A stretch of DNA of 64,000 nucleotides from Bacillota bacterium (GTDB lineage: Bacteria > Bacillota > Clostridia > Lachnospirales > Lachnospiraceae): positions 124,001 through 188,000 of the forward strand of contig JAEYSV010000018.1 in assembly GCA_023434365.1 (NCBI GenBank). The letters run 5' to 3'. The notes below the pieces were generated by a model. The model did not search any database. It was not told where the DNA came from and saw only the letters and a program-made list of their open reading frames with translations. Within the stretch, counting starts at the first letter, position 1, and the number at the start of each line of letters is the position of its first letter. A program made the position numbers and the translations under genes. This document shows positions 1 to 7,794 of the stretch, one piece after another.

Positions 1-333
1 TTAAAAGAACGATACTATAATTCTAATATTCTAGAAAGTGTGTATCATCATCACGAAAATTATGATGGTTCGGGATATCCGGATAATCTGATAGGGAAAG
101 CAATTCCCTATGGGGCTCGTATTCTTAGAACTTGCGATGTATTTGCAGCTCTAGTATCTAATCGGCCTTACCGTGCTGCCTTTGATATTGATACAGCACT
201 AGAATTAATGATAGATGAAGTAAAAAATTTTGATATGCAGATTTTTCTTGCTTTTCAGAGAGTATTACACAGCGAACAGTTTTCAAAGATTCGTGAGCTA
301 ATTCGAATCGCCAATGCTAAGTATACGTATTAA
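1..333 (+). CDS. HD-GYP domain protein, C-terminal part (cut by window edge)
   Basis: The reading frame is open at the left edge, so only the last 110 codons are present. The visible part holds the hallmark of HD-GYP phosphodiesterases: a YHHHENYDGSGYP stretch followed by a Gly-Ala-Arg-Ile helix, an Asp-Val-Phe-Ala-Ala-Leu segment and RPYR. Family members usually hydrolyse cyclic di-GMP, typically as an output domain behind a receiver, GAF or PAS domain. Here the N-terminal metal ligands (including the HD pair) lie outside the window, so activity cannot be judged. The C-terminal tail after RPYR is shortish and ends in IRIANAKYTY. It is followed after 35 bases by aspS and shows no obvious terminator. 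The GTG at 40 is an internal Val codon, not a start. Confidence 0.85.
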   Translation, partial: LKERYYNSNILESVYHHHENYDGSGYPDNLIGKAIPYGARILRTCDVFAALVSNRPYRAAFDIDTALELMIDEVKNFDMQIFLAFQRVLHSEQFSKIRELIRIANAKYTY

Positions 334-368
334 AGCTAACTATAAATTAATATAAAAGGAGAATTGCC

Positions 369-2162
369 ATGGCAGAATCAATGAAGGGGCTAAAAAGAAG
401 CCATAGATGTACGGAACTATCGTTATCTGATATCGGAAATGAAGTGGTTCTTATGGGATGGGTACAAAAACAAAGAAATAAAGGTGGACTTATCTTTATC
501 GATTTGCGCGACCGTTCTGGAATTATGCAAGTTATATTTGATGAGAGTGAATCCGATAAAGACATGTTTGAAAAAGCCGGGAAACTTCGCAGTGAATTTG
601 TAATTGCAGTAACTGGTACAGTTGCTGCCCGTTCTGGTGCAGTGAATGAAAACTTAAAAACCGGAGAGATCGAAATCCGTGCCAAGGAGTTACGCGTATT
701 ATCCGAGGCAGAAACCCCACCATTTCCTATTGAAGAGGAAAGTAAGACGAAAGAAGAGTTACGTCTCAAATATCGTTACCTTGATCTTAGAAGACCGGAT
801 TTGCAAGCCAATCTGATTATGAGAAGTAAAGTAGCAACTTTAGTTCGCTCATTTTTATCAGACGAAGGATTTCTTGAAATCGAAACTCCAATGTTAACGA
901 AAAGTACTCCGGAAGGGGCAAGGGATTATCTAGTACCAAGCCGTGTACATCCAGGTAATTTTTATGCGTTGCCACAGTCTCCTCAGCTTTTCAAACAGCT
1001 ATTAATGTGTTCTGGTTATGACCGTTATTTCCAGATTGTCAAATGCTTTAGAGATGAGGATTTGCGTGCAGACAGACAACCAGAATTTACACAGATTGAT
1101 ATGGAGTTATCCTTTGTTGATATTGATGACGTAATTGATGTTAACGAACGCTTATTGCAACAGATATTTAAAGATATCTTAGGAATAGAAATTACCCTTC
1201 CAATCGAAAGAATGCCATATGCAGAAGCAATGGACCGTTTTGGTAGTGATAAACCGGATACCCGTTTTGGTATGGAATTAGTTAATGTATCTGAAGTAGT
1301 AGCTGGCTGTGGATTCTCCGTATTTACGGGAGCATTAGATAATGGTGGCTCGGTTCGTGGTATTAATGCCAAAGGTCAGGGAGCTATGCCTCGTAAGAAG
1401 ATTGATGCGTTAGTTGATTATGCCAAAGATTTTGGCGCAAAGGGTCTTGCTTACCTTGCTATTAATGAGGATGGAACTTACAAATCAAGTTTTTCAAAAT
1501 TCATGACAGAAGAGGAACTTAATAAGCTGGTATCTGCTATGGCTGGAGAACCAGGTGATTTACTTTTATTTGCAGCAGATGTGAATGATGTTGTATATGA
1601 TGTATTAGGAAACCTACGTTTAGAGATCGCAAGGAATCTTAATATGCTTGATAAAAATGAGTTTAAGTTCTTATGGGTTACTGAGTTCCCATTACTTGAG
1701 TATTCTAAAGAGCAGGGGCGTTTTGTAGCAAAGCATCATCCATTTACAATGCCAATGGAAGAAGACCTTGCATTACTCGATACTAATCCGGAATTAGTTC
1801 GTGCAAAAGCTTATGATATTGTGTTAAATGGAACGGAAATTGGTGGCGGTAGTGTCAGAATCTATCAAAGTGATGTTCAAGAAAAAATGTTTGAGGTGCT
1901 TGGATTTAGTAAAGAAGATGCTTATGAACGATTTGGATTCTTGTTAAATGCATTTAAATATGGTGTTCCTCCACATGCTGGTCTGGCTTATGGACTTGAT
2001 CGTATGATTATGTTAATGGCAAAAGAAGATAGCATTCGTGATGTAATAGCCTTCCCGAAAGTGAAAGATGCTTCTTGCTTGATGACAGACGCACCAAATG
2101 TTGTCGAGAAAAAACAGCTTGATGAACTTTGCATTCAAACTAAAGATAGCAAAGGTGAATAA
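369..2162 (+). CDS. aspS: Aspartyl-tRNA synthetase, bacterial type
   Basis: Charges tRNA-Asp with aspartate in the cytosol. The 597 residues match the usual bacterial AspRS length (about 590). Order of domains: N-terminal OB-fold anticodon-binding domain (about 10-110), class II catalytic core with motif 2 around FRDEDLRADRQPEFTQID, the bacteria-specific GAD insertion (about 290-420), and motif 3 GLAYGLDRMIMLM near the C-terminus. The start is an ATG 8 bases after the AAGGAGA ribosome site at 355-361. The next gene begins on the base after the stop codon, so the two are probably co-transcribed. A second AspRS of archaeal type lies at 26.4 kb next to gatCAB. This copy is therefore likely the discriminating enzyme, which is an inference from gene context. 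Confidence 0.97.
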   Translation: MAESMKGLKRSHRCTELSLSDIGNEVVLMGWVQKQRNKGGLIFIDLRDRSGIMQVIFDESESDKDMFEKAGKLRSEFVIAVTGTVAARSGAVNENLKTGEIEIRAKELRVLSEAETPPFPIEEESKTKEELRLKYRYLDLRRPDLQANLIMRSKVATLVRSFLSDEGFLEIETPMLTKSTPEGARDYLVPSRVHPGNFYALPQSPQLFKQLLMCSGYDRYFQIVKCFRDEDLRADRQPEFTQIDMELSFVDIDDVIDVNERLLQQIFKDILGIEITLPIERMPYAEAMDRFGSDKPDTRFGMELVNVSEVVAGCGFSVFTGALDNGGSVRGINAKGQGAMPRKKIDALVDYAKDFGAKGLAYLAINEDGTYKSSFSKFMTEEELNKLVSAMAGEPGDLLLFAADVNDVVYDVLGNLRLEIARNLNMLDKNEFKFLWVTEFPLLEYSKEQGRFVAKHHPFTMPMEEDLALLDTNPELVRAKAYDIVLNGTEIGGGSVRIYQSDVQEKMFEVLGFSKEDAYERFGFLLNAFKYGVPPHAGLAYGLDRMIMLMAKEDSIRDVIAFPKVKDASCLMTDAPNVVEKKQLDELCIQTKDSKGE

Positions 2163-2441
2163 ATGGAGCCATTATTACTAGTATCTTGTTATTTGATATC
2201 TGTGAATTTGCTAGCCTTCTATCTTATGAGAGTGGATAAAAAAAGAGCCATGAAAAAACGATGGAGAATTCCTGAAAGGACTTTATTTGCAGTTGCTATT
2301 TTCGGTGGCACGGTAGGTGGGTTGCTTGGAATGAGATTTTTTCGGCATAAAACAAAACATCTCTCCTTTGTATTAGGTTTTCCTATCATTTTAATTTTAC
2401 AAATTGTAATTGTTATTATTCTGTCGATAACCAAAATATAA
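2163..2441 (+). CDS. DUF1294 small membrane protein
   Basis: A 92-residue protein with a hydrophobic N-terminal segment (about 1-20), a basic middle containing DKKRAMKKRWRIPE, a glycine-rich segment GGTVGGLLGMRFFRHKTKH, and a second hydrophobic segment at the C-terminus. The RIPE...GG..G...G....HKT pattern is typical of DUF1294, a small membrane family often found alone or fused to cold-shock domains. A cold-shock gene follows directly, which is a familiar pairing. The start codon follows the aspS stop with no gap; the ribosome site would lie inside the end of aspS (AAAGGTG). The function of the family is unknown. Confidence 0.85.
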   Translation: MEPLLLVSCYLISVNLLAFYLMRVDKKRAMKKRWRIPERTLFAVAIFGGTVGGLLGMRFFRHKTKHLSFVLGFPIILILQIVIVIILSITKI

Positions 2442-2470
2442 TTGACAAATATGATAAAAAATGGTATTAT
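2442..2470 (+). promoter_or_regulatory. Sigma-A promoter for the cold-shock gene
   Basis: A consensus -35 TTGACA (2442-2447) and a near-consensus -10 TATTAT (2465-2470) are separated by exactly 17 bases. The -35 box begins on the base after the last base of the DUF1294 stop codon. Predicted start of transcription is near 2477, giving a leader of about 50 bases before the cold-shock start codon. Confidence 0.8.
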
Positions 2471-2528
2471 AACGTTGTTGTGATATACAATATGTATAAA
2501 TTTTATATGATTTTTGGAGGAATTACAG

Positions 2529-2732
2529 ATGAACAAAGGGACTGTAAAATGGTTTAATAATCAAAAAGGATTTGGCTTTATTTCTGACGAGACAGGAAAC
2601 GATGTTTTCGTACATTACACTGGTTTAAGCATGGAAGGCTTTAAGTCTTTAAATGAAGGCCAGGCTGTTGCATACGATGTAGTAGATGGTGCTAAAGGAC
2701 CACAGGCTACTAACGTAAGAATTGTAGAATAG
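2529..2732 (+). CDS. Cold-shock protein (CspA/CspB family)
   Basis: A 67-residue single cold-shock domain that binds single-stranded RNA/DNA and acts as an RNA chaperone. Both RNP motifs are visible: KGFGFI (RNP1) and VFVHY (RNP2), after the usual MNKGTVKWFNNQ start. Upstream in-frame TTG at 2514 overlaps the ribosome site GGAGG (2516-2520) and is rejected in favour of the ATG at 2529, which gives the standard family length. The gene has its own strong promoter directly upstream and an intrinsic terminator about 90 bases downstream, so it is a single-gene transcript. Confidence 0.96.
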   Translation: MNKGTVKWFNNQKGFGFISDETGNDVFVHYTGLSMEGFKSLNEGQAVAYDVVDGAKGPQATNVRIVE

Positions 2733-2820
2733 AGCATCGGTTTTACAGTGTACCTTTTACATTGACATAAATTGATTTATGGATATCGTTAAAGTATATT
2801 GTTAAGAACTTGCTTGAACA

Positions 2821-2850
2821 AAGGTTATCCTTCGGGATAACCTTTTTTAT
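2821..2850 (+). terminator. Intrinsic terminator of the cold-shock gene
   Basis: Perfect 10-bp stem AAGGTTATCC / GGATAACCTT with a TTCG tetraloop, followed by a run of Ts. The T-run merges directly with the first hairpin of the repeat element described next. Confidence 0.9.
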
Positions 2851-2990
2851 GATATAGGAAATTGCTAATTTCCTATATCATAAAAAACGCTCCGCGAGGA
2901 TCGCACTGCGGCGGAAATGAAAAATGTCGCTTAAGCGACCCGCCGCAGGCGTAGAGTTTCGCTAGCGAAACTCTATCTTGTCATTTTCCA
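2849..2990 (+). repeat. Three-hairpin intergenic element, copy A (most complete)
   Basis: Begins at the T-run of the preceding terminator. Hairpin 1 is a perfect 15-bp stem (2849-2863 with 2867-2881). A core GCTCCGCGAGGATCGCAC follows. Hairpin 2 pairs CTGCGGCGG (2906-2914) with CCGCCGCAG (2940-2948) and encloses a perfect 14-base palindrome (2926-2939). Hairpin 3 is a perfect 24-base palindrome (2952-2975). Related copies lie near 26.3, 34.5 and 53.9 kb, and a decayed fragment near 47.8-48.0 kb. Function unknown. Confidence 0.8.
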
Positions 2991-3028
2991 CGAAATTCTA
3001 GAGAGCTTAGGAAAGGAGGTAGTACCTT

Positions 3029-4564
3029 TTGAAGATTACAATAATGCCTGTAAATAGAATCATCCATACCGAGGAGGCGCTAAATCTCTTAACCCTTTTA
3101 CGCGAACAGAAAATAAACATATCTGCGCCTTGTGGCGGGTATCAAAAATGTGGCAAATGTAAAGTCATGATTACGTTAGGCAATGACCATGATTATCATT
3201 GTGAAGAAATGAAGTTATTGACAAAAGAGGAAAGGGATCTGGGAATTCGTCTTGCTTGCTGTGTAGAGACAACAAAAGATATGGTTGTTATGGTTATGAA
3301 TGAAGACGAAGAAAAGACCATTACAACAACTACGTTGCATGATGAGAATATAGGGAAAAACACAGAAAGTAATTTAAGTATAAACAAGCATTCGAAAGAG
3401 GTTGGCATTGTAGTAGACATTGGGACTACTAGCATTGAGGTCGTATTTTTTGATCTAAATGGAAGATATAAATTAATCTCGCTATTAGAATATAATGAGC
3501 AACGAAGCTATGGTGCAGATGTAGTCTCAAGAATTACGTACTGTTATGGTAATCAGGAGAGAGTTAAAAGGCTACAATCTATTCTTCTAAGTCAAATTAT
3601 TAGGATGGTTATGGATGGAGCTAAGAAGCTATCGATATCGATCACACAAATTGTACGATACGTTATTGCTGGCAATACAGTAATGTGCCATCTATTTGCT
3701 AATAAAAGTCTTGATTCGCTTGCAAAGGCCCCATATCGGCCAGAATATCTAGCTGGTGAGGAAATGAGTGCTCGGCAGTTAAAACTGCCGGGAAGAGAAG
3801 ATACATTGCTATATATTCTACCAATCATAGGAGGGCATGTGGGTGCTGATGCGCTTGCCTGTCTACTTGCTATAAAAAATCATGGTGGGTGCCGCTTACT
3901 TGTAGATATTGGAACAAATGGTGAGATAGTACTGATAAAGGAAGATATTATAGTTGCCTGTTCCACTGCAGCTGGACCAGCGTTCGAAGGGGCAGGGCTA
4001 AAAAAAGGAATGTGTGCGAAAGAAGGAGCCATTATTCATGCCAATCTAGTAGGAGGGAAATTGGTTTATCAAGTGGTTGCTAATCACACTCCAATTGGAA
4101 TTAGTGGCTCAGGAGTGATTGATGTAATTGCTTGCTTATTACGGGGGGACTTTATCACTCCAGACGGATATTTTAAGCAAGGAGAGATTCTCAGTGAATT
4201 CGTAAATCAGGCGGATATCAGGCAGGTCCAGTTAGCAAAAGCAGCAATAGCTGCGGGAATTGACCGGTTACTATCGCATTGTGAGGTAAGGGCAGAAGAT
4301 TTGGATGAGTTTATATTAGCTGGATCCTTTGGCTCAAATCTTTCCATAGATAGCGCCACCCAGATTGGGCTAATTCCAAAGCTTCCAAAAGAGAAAATAC
4401 ATGCAATTGGCAATGGTGTGGTGGAAGGTGCTGTGCAGGTGCTATATGATATGGTCTCTCTATCTAAAGCCAAAGAACTAGCAAGGAAGGTAGTTCATAT
4501 TGAGCTTTCCAATGAGTCAGGTTTTCCTGGAAAGTTTGTTGAATGCATGAACTTTCCTATGTGA
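3029..4564 (+). CDS. RACo-like corrinoid-activation / ferredoxin-ASKHA protein
   Basis: 511 residues. The N-terminus is a plant-type [2Fe-2S] ferredoxin domain with cysteines at about 35, 41, 44 and 77 (CGGYQKCGKCK ... RLACC). A linker follows, then an ASKHA-fold ATPase region with phosphate-binding segments VVDIGTTSIEVVFFD and LLVDIGTNGEIVLI and a C-terminal GSFGSNLSIDSATQIGL. Characterised relatives use ATP to reduce corrinoid proteins back to the active Co(I) state for methyl transfer. No methyltransferase or corrinoid protein is adjacent here, so the partner is unknown. The start is a TTG placed 9 bases after AAAGGAGG (3012-3019); an internal ATG at 3044 has no ribosome site and would cut into the ferredoxin fold. 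Confidence 0.85.
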   Translation: MKITIMPVNRIIHTEEALNLLTLLREQKINISAPCGGYQKCGKCKVMITLGNDHDYHCEEMKLLTKEERDLGIRLACCVETTKDMVVMVMNEDEEKTITTTTLHDENIGKNTESNLSINKHSKEVGIVVDIGTTSIEVVFFDLNGRYKLISLLEYNEQRSYGADVVSRITYCYGNQERVKRLQSILLSQIIRMVMDGAKKLSISITQIVRYVIAGNTVMCHLFANKSLDSLAKAPYRPEYLAGEEMSARQLKLPGREDTLLYILPIIGGHVGADALACLLAIKNHGGCRLLVDIGTNGEIVLIKEDIIVACSTAAGPAFEGAGLKKGMCAKEGAIIHANLVGGKLVYQVVANHTPIGISGSGVIDVIACLLRGDFITPDGYFKQGEILSEFVNQADIRQVQLAKAAIAAGIDRLLSHCEVRAEDLDEFILAGSFGSNLSIDSATQIGLIPKLPKEKIHAIGNGVVEGAVQVLYDMVSLSKAKELARKVVHIELSNESGFPGKFVECMNFPM

Positions 4565-4565
4565 G

Positions 4566-4594
4566 TTGTATTACCTAACTTTATGCATTATAAT
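4566..4594 (+). promoter_or_regulatory. Candidate promoter of the PAS-like gene
   Basis: TTGTAT (4566-4571) and TATAAT (4589-4594) with 17 bases between. It starts just after the stop codon of the RACo-like gene. An imperfect hairpin follows immediately (ATCATC at 4595-4600 with GATGAT at 4624-4629, containing GGGGT and ACCC arms) without a T-run, so it looks like a leader hairpin and not a terminator. Confidence 0.55.
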
Positions 4595-4660
4595 ATCATC
4601 AGTAGGGGTAAAAACCCACCTGCGATGATAGGAAAAAAGTATGTGTAAAGTGGGGGAATT

Positions 4661-5743
4661 ATGAAAGCGGAAGTCAAAAATCTGTATCAAGAATTTATTG
4701 ATCATATTGATTTTCCAACACTGGTATATATTTATGAAACCGGACGTGTTATAGCAGATAATAAGAAAGCCAGATCTATTCTCGGGTTAAAAGGATATAA
4801 TCTGAATAAACTTTGGGATAAGGAGAATCGGTTAAAAATTGACCGACTTCGTTTGGAAAATGAGAGTACTATTTTTTATAATCAAAGAATAAATAACGAA
4901 CTAAACATTTGTAATCAGATTGATATTGAAGTAAACAGTATTGTGCTTGATAAACAGCATGTATGCGTATGTTTCTTTGACTATTCTTATAAGCAGATAT
5001 TTACTAGAAATATGAGCTTATTATTACCAAGAATATATTGGCGAGATAGAAAACTGTGTTATCGAGGTATCAATGAGGCAACCTTAATTGATTATAAACA
5101 TCAGATAAAACCTAACTGTGGGATGACTGGTAGTGATATATTAGATGAAGAGACAATGAAGAGAATTGTCGAGGATAATACAACAGTCATCAATGAAAAA
5201 TGTCCTATCTTTGGGGTTATGCAGTATTTGAAGACTCCAGATGCTATCAATCATTTTTGCAACATACAGAGAATTCCTATTATTAATAGAAATGGTACTG
5301 TGAATGGTATTCTTATCAGTTATCAGATTATATTTAGCCGAGAAGAGTATAAAAACATGTTTGATCAGAAGCTTAGAGAAAATAATATATTAAATAATGT
5401 GCTTTTGCGGCGGGAAATAACGATTCTTAGCTGTACAAGGAAAAATAAGAACGAGTATCCAATTAATTTTATTTCGGGAAATATATGCAAATTTGGTTAT
5501 CAAGCAGATGATCTCTATTCTGGTCACCTTAAATTTAATCAGATTGTATATACAGAAGATTATTATCGAGTCCTGTTTCTTTTGGAGGAGATGGAGGAGC
5601 ATAATATTGGATATAAACAAAGTAATGTAAGAATACGTGATAATATGGGGAATAGTATTGACTTAAGTATTGAAATTACGATGAACCGTGATTGTTTAAA
5701 ACAAGTTACATATGAGATTGTGGTTGAAAAGCAGTCAAAGTGA
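4661..5743 (+). CDS. PAS-like sensory protein of unknown role
   Basis: 360 residues, soluble, no signal peptide or membrane segment. The N-terminal part (FPTLVYIYETGRVIADNKKARSILG) and the C-terminal part (INFISGNICKFGYQADDLYSGHLKFNQIVYTEDY) have the look of PAS domains; the latter resembles the start of PAS_3 folds. No kinase, GGDEF, helix-turn-helix or methyl-accepting domain is present, so the protein would sense or bind something without an attached output. It starts after a GGGGG-rich ribosome site. A second PAS-like, output-less protein occurs at 7795. Assignment rests on pattern resemblance only. Confidence 0.55.
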   Translation: MKAEVKNLYQEFIDHIDFPTLVYIYETGRVIADNKKARSILGLKGYNLNKLWDKENRLKIDRLRLENESTIFYNQRINNELNICNQIDIEVNSIVLDKQHVCVCFFDYSYKQIFTRNMSLLLPRIYWRDRKLCYRGINEATLIDYKHQIKPNCGMTGSDILDEETMKRIVEDNTTVINEKCPIFGVMQYLKTPDAINHFCNIQRIPIINRNGTVNGILISYQIIFSREEYKNMFDQKLRENNILNNVLLRREITILSCTRKNKNEYPINFISGNICKFGYQADDLYSGHLKFNQIVYTEDYYRVLFLLEEMEEHNIGYKQSNVRIRDNMGNSIDLSIEITMNRDCLKQVTYEIVVEKQSK

Positions 5744-5757
5744 AGGAAAAGTAGTGT

Positions 5758-5795
5758 AAATGAATATCGTATAAATAAATGAATATCGTATAAAT
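5758..5795 (+). repeat. Tandem duplication, 2 x 19 bases, upstream of galM
   Basis: The 19-base unit AAATGAATATCGTATAAAT occurs twice head to tail without any mismatch (5758-5776 and 5777-5795), ending 20 bases before the galM start codon. Confidence 0.9.
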
Positions 5796-5815
5796 AATGG
5801 AAGGAAGATTGAAGT

Positions 5816-6883
5816 ATGAAAAAAGTGATTCAAAATGTTTATGGAACGACCAAAGATGGGGAAGAGGTATTAAGTTTTTCTCTTACCAATGAGAAAGGAA
5901 TGCAAGTAGTTATTCTTAATTATGGAGCTGTTATAGAGAAGCTTATAGTTCCAGATAAAAATGGCCAGATGGCAGATGTAGTACTTGGTTATGCCAATCT
6001 CAAAGGTTATGAGAATAACGGTTGCGGACATGGCTCATTAATTGGACGACATGCAAATCGTATTGGTAATGCAGAGTTTACAATCGGTGAAAAGGTTTAT
6101 CAGCTTCAAAAAAATGATGGGGAAAACAATTTGCATGGAGGCTCACCAGCTTATAACATGGTCATGTATCAAGCTGAAATTGTGGAGCAAGATTCGAAGT
6201 CCAGTATTGTACTAACCAGAGTAAGTCCGGATATGGAACAGGGATTTCCTGGTGATTTAGCGCTTACAGTTACGTATACCTTAAATGAGGAAAATGATCT
6301 GATTCTTGAATATAAAGCAGTAAGTGATCAGGATACCGTAGTGAATCTGACGAATCATAGTTATTTTAACCTGGCTGGTCACGCGAGTGGTTCAGTACTG
6401 AATCAGATTGCATGGATTGATTCAGATTATATTACCGAAACTAATTCTCAACTGATTCCTAATGGAACGTTATTAGATGTTACGAATACTCCAATGGATT
6501 TTCGTGTACCAAAGGCACTTGGACAAGATATTGATGCTAAGTATCAACCTTTAATTGACGGTTTTGGATATGATCATAATTATGTATTAAAGACCAGTGG
6601 AAAAGAGGTTGTGAGTGTAGCCTCTTTATATGAACCAGTTTCCGGCAGAGTTATGGAAGTATTAACGAATAAGCCTGGAATGCAGGTATATACCGCAAAC
6701 CACCTTACGACAGATAAAGTATTAGAAAATAAAGAGGGTGCAGTTTATACTGAACGTGATGCGGTCTGCTTTGAAACCCAGTATTATCCTAATGCTTGTA
6801 ATATCGAATCATTTCCAAGCAGCATTTTAAAAGCTGGAACAGAGTATGATTTTACTACAATCTATCGTTTTACTGCTAAATAA
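5816..6883 (+). CDS. galM: Aldose 1-epimerase (galactose mutarotase)
   Basis: 355 residues, the normal GalM length. Interconverts the alpha and beta anomers of galactose and glucose in the cytosol. Visible family segments are NYGAVIEKLIVPDKNG, LIGRHANRIGNAEF, NDGENNLHGG, the active-site His region LTNHSYFNLAGH, the substrate-binding Asp in DGFGYDHNYVL, and the catalytic Glu near the C-terminus (CFETQYYPNACN). An AAGGAAG ribosome site precedes the ATG. The gene stands alone: no galK or galT is next to it, and a bidirectional terminator follows. Confidence 0.95.
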   Translation: MKKVIQNVYGTTKDGEEVLSFSLTNEKGMQVVILNYGAVIEKLIVPDKNGQMADVVLGYANLKGYENNGCGHGSLIGRHANRIGNAEFTIGEKVYQLQKNDGENNLHGGSPAYNMVMYQAEIVEQDSKSSIVLTRVSPDMEQGFPGDLALTVTYTLNEENDLILEYKAVSDQDTVVNLTNHSYFNLAGHASGSVLNQIAWIDSDYITETNSQLIPNGTLLDVTNTPMDFRVPKALGQDIDAKYQPLIDGFGYDHNYVLKTSGKEVVSVASLYEPVSGRVMEVLTNKPGMQVYTANHLTTDKVLENKEGAVYTERDAVCFETQYYPNACNIESFPSSILKAGTEYDFTTIYRFTAK

Positions 6884-6915
6884 ATAGAAGTCGAATAATA
6901 TAATATGATATCAAG

Positions 6916-6947
6916 AAAGTCTCCCACTGCTTAAGCGGGAGACTTTT
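6916..6947. terminator. Bidirectional terminator between galM and upp
   Basis: AAAGTCTCCC pairs with GGGAGACTTT around an 11-12 base loop. A T-run on the plus strand and an A-run (T-run on the minus strand) allow it to serve both convergent genes. Confidence 0.88.
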
Positions 6948-6958
6948 TGATAGGTGAA

Positions 6959-7588
6959 TTATTTTGTTCCGTAAATACGATCGCCGGCATCTCCTAGTCC
7001 TGGAAGGATGTAGCCTTTGTCATTTAAACACTCATCTAATGCACCGATGAAAATGTCAACATCTGGATGAGTTGCTTTTAACTTTTCAACACCTTCTGGC
7101 GCAGCAATTAGGCATAAAAAGTGAATTTTATTAATACCACGGTTTTTCAGTAGTTGAATCGCAGCAATAGCGGATCCACCAGTTGCAAGCATAGGATCCA
7201 CAACATATATCTCACGCTCTGCGGCATCACTTGGCATTTTGCAGAAGTATTCTACTGGTTCCAATGTCTCTTCGTTACGGTAAAGACCGATATGACCAAC
7301 TTTAGCACTTGGAATCAAGTTCAGGATACCATCCGCCATATGAAGACCGGCTCTTAAAATTGGAACGATACATAACTTTTTACCGGCAATTTCTTTGACA
7401 GTGGTTTTTGTCAGAGGGGTTTCAATTTCAATGTCCTCAAGTGGTAATTCACGAGTTGCTTCATAACAGATTAACATTGCTACTTCAGCAACCAAATCAC
7501 GAAACTCCTTTGTTGTTGTTGTTTTTACTCGCATAATTCCTAACTTATGCTGAATGAGTGGATGATTCATAACTGTGACTTTTGACAT
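6959..7588 (-). CDS. upp: Uracil phosphoribosyltransferase
   Basis: 209 residues, standard length. Converts uracil and PRPP to UMP in pyrimidine salvage. The PRPP-binding loop is seen as VVDPMLATGGSA, and the uracil-binding end as GLGDAGDRIYG at the C-terminus. The start codon sits behind a clear GGAGG site. The neighbours on both sides are unrelated and face it or diverge from it, so it is a single-gene unit. Confidence 0.97.
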   Translation of the reverse strand: MSKVTVMNHPLIQHKLGIMRVKTTTTKEFRDLVAEVAMLICYEATRELPLEDIEIETPLTKTTVKEIAGKKLCIVPILRAGLHMADGILNLIPSAKVGHIGLYRNEETLEPVEYFCKMPSDAAEREIYVVDPMLATGGSAIAAIQLLKNRGINKIHFLCLIAAPEGVEKLKATHPDVDIFIGALDECLNDKGYILPGLGDAGDRIYGTK

Positions 7589-7708
7589 AACGTACCTCCG
7601 TTTAGTTCCTGTTTATTCGATTTTCTTTATTACGTATTAGACGCACTAATGATATTATATCATTTTCATCAAAAAGTGAACAGTAAATTTGGGAAAAAGT
7701 CAAATTAA

Positions 7709-7737
7709 TTGACGGTATATTTGATAATGAGTAGAAT
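7709..7737 (+). promoter_or_regulatory. Candidate promoter of the 331-residue PAS-like gene
   Basis: TTGACG (7709-7714) and TAGAAT (7732-7737), 17 bases apart, about 58 bases before the start codon. The divergent upp gene begins 120 bases to the left. Confidence 0.6.
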
Positions 7738-7794
7738 ATCGCGTAAGAATATGTTAAAATATGTAAAAATTGAAAAAGGGAGCAACAGGGGCAT

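Noticed and set aside
4595..4629. Riboswitch upstream of the PAS-like gene
   Set aside because: Single imperfect hairpin; none of the riboswitch cores I know is present.
7154..7357. Plus-strand frame inside upp
   Set aside because: Shadow of the upp coding strand without a ribosome site.
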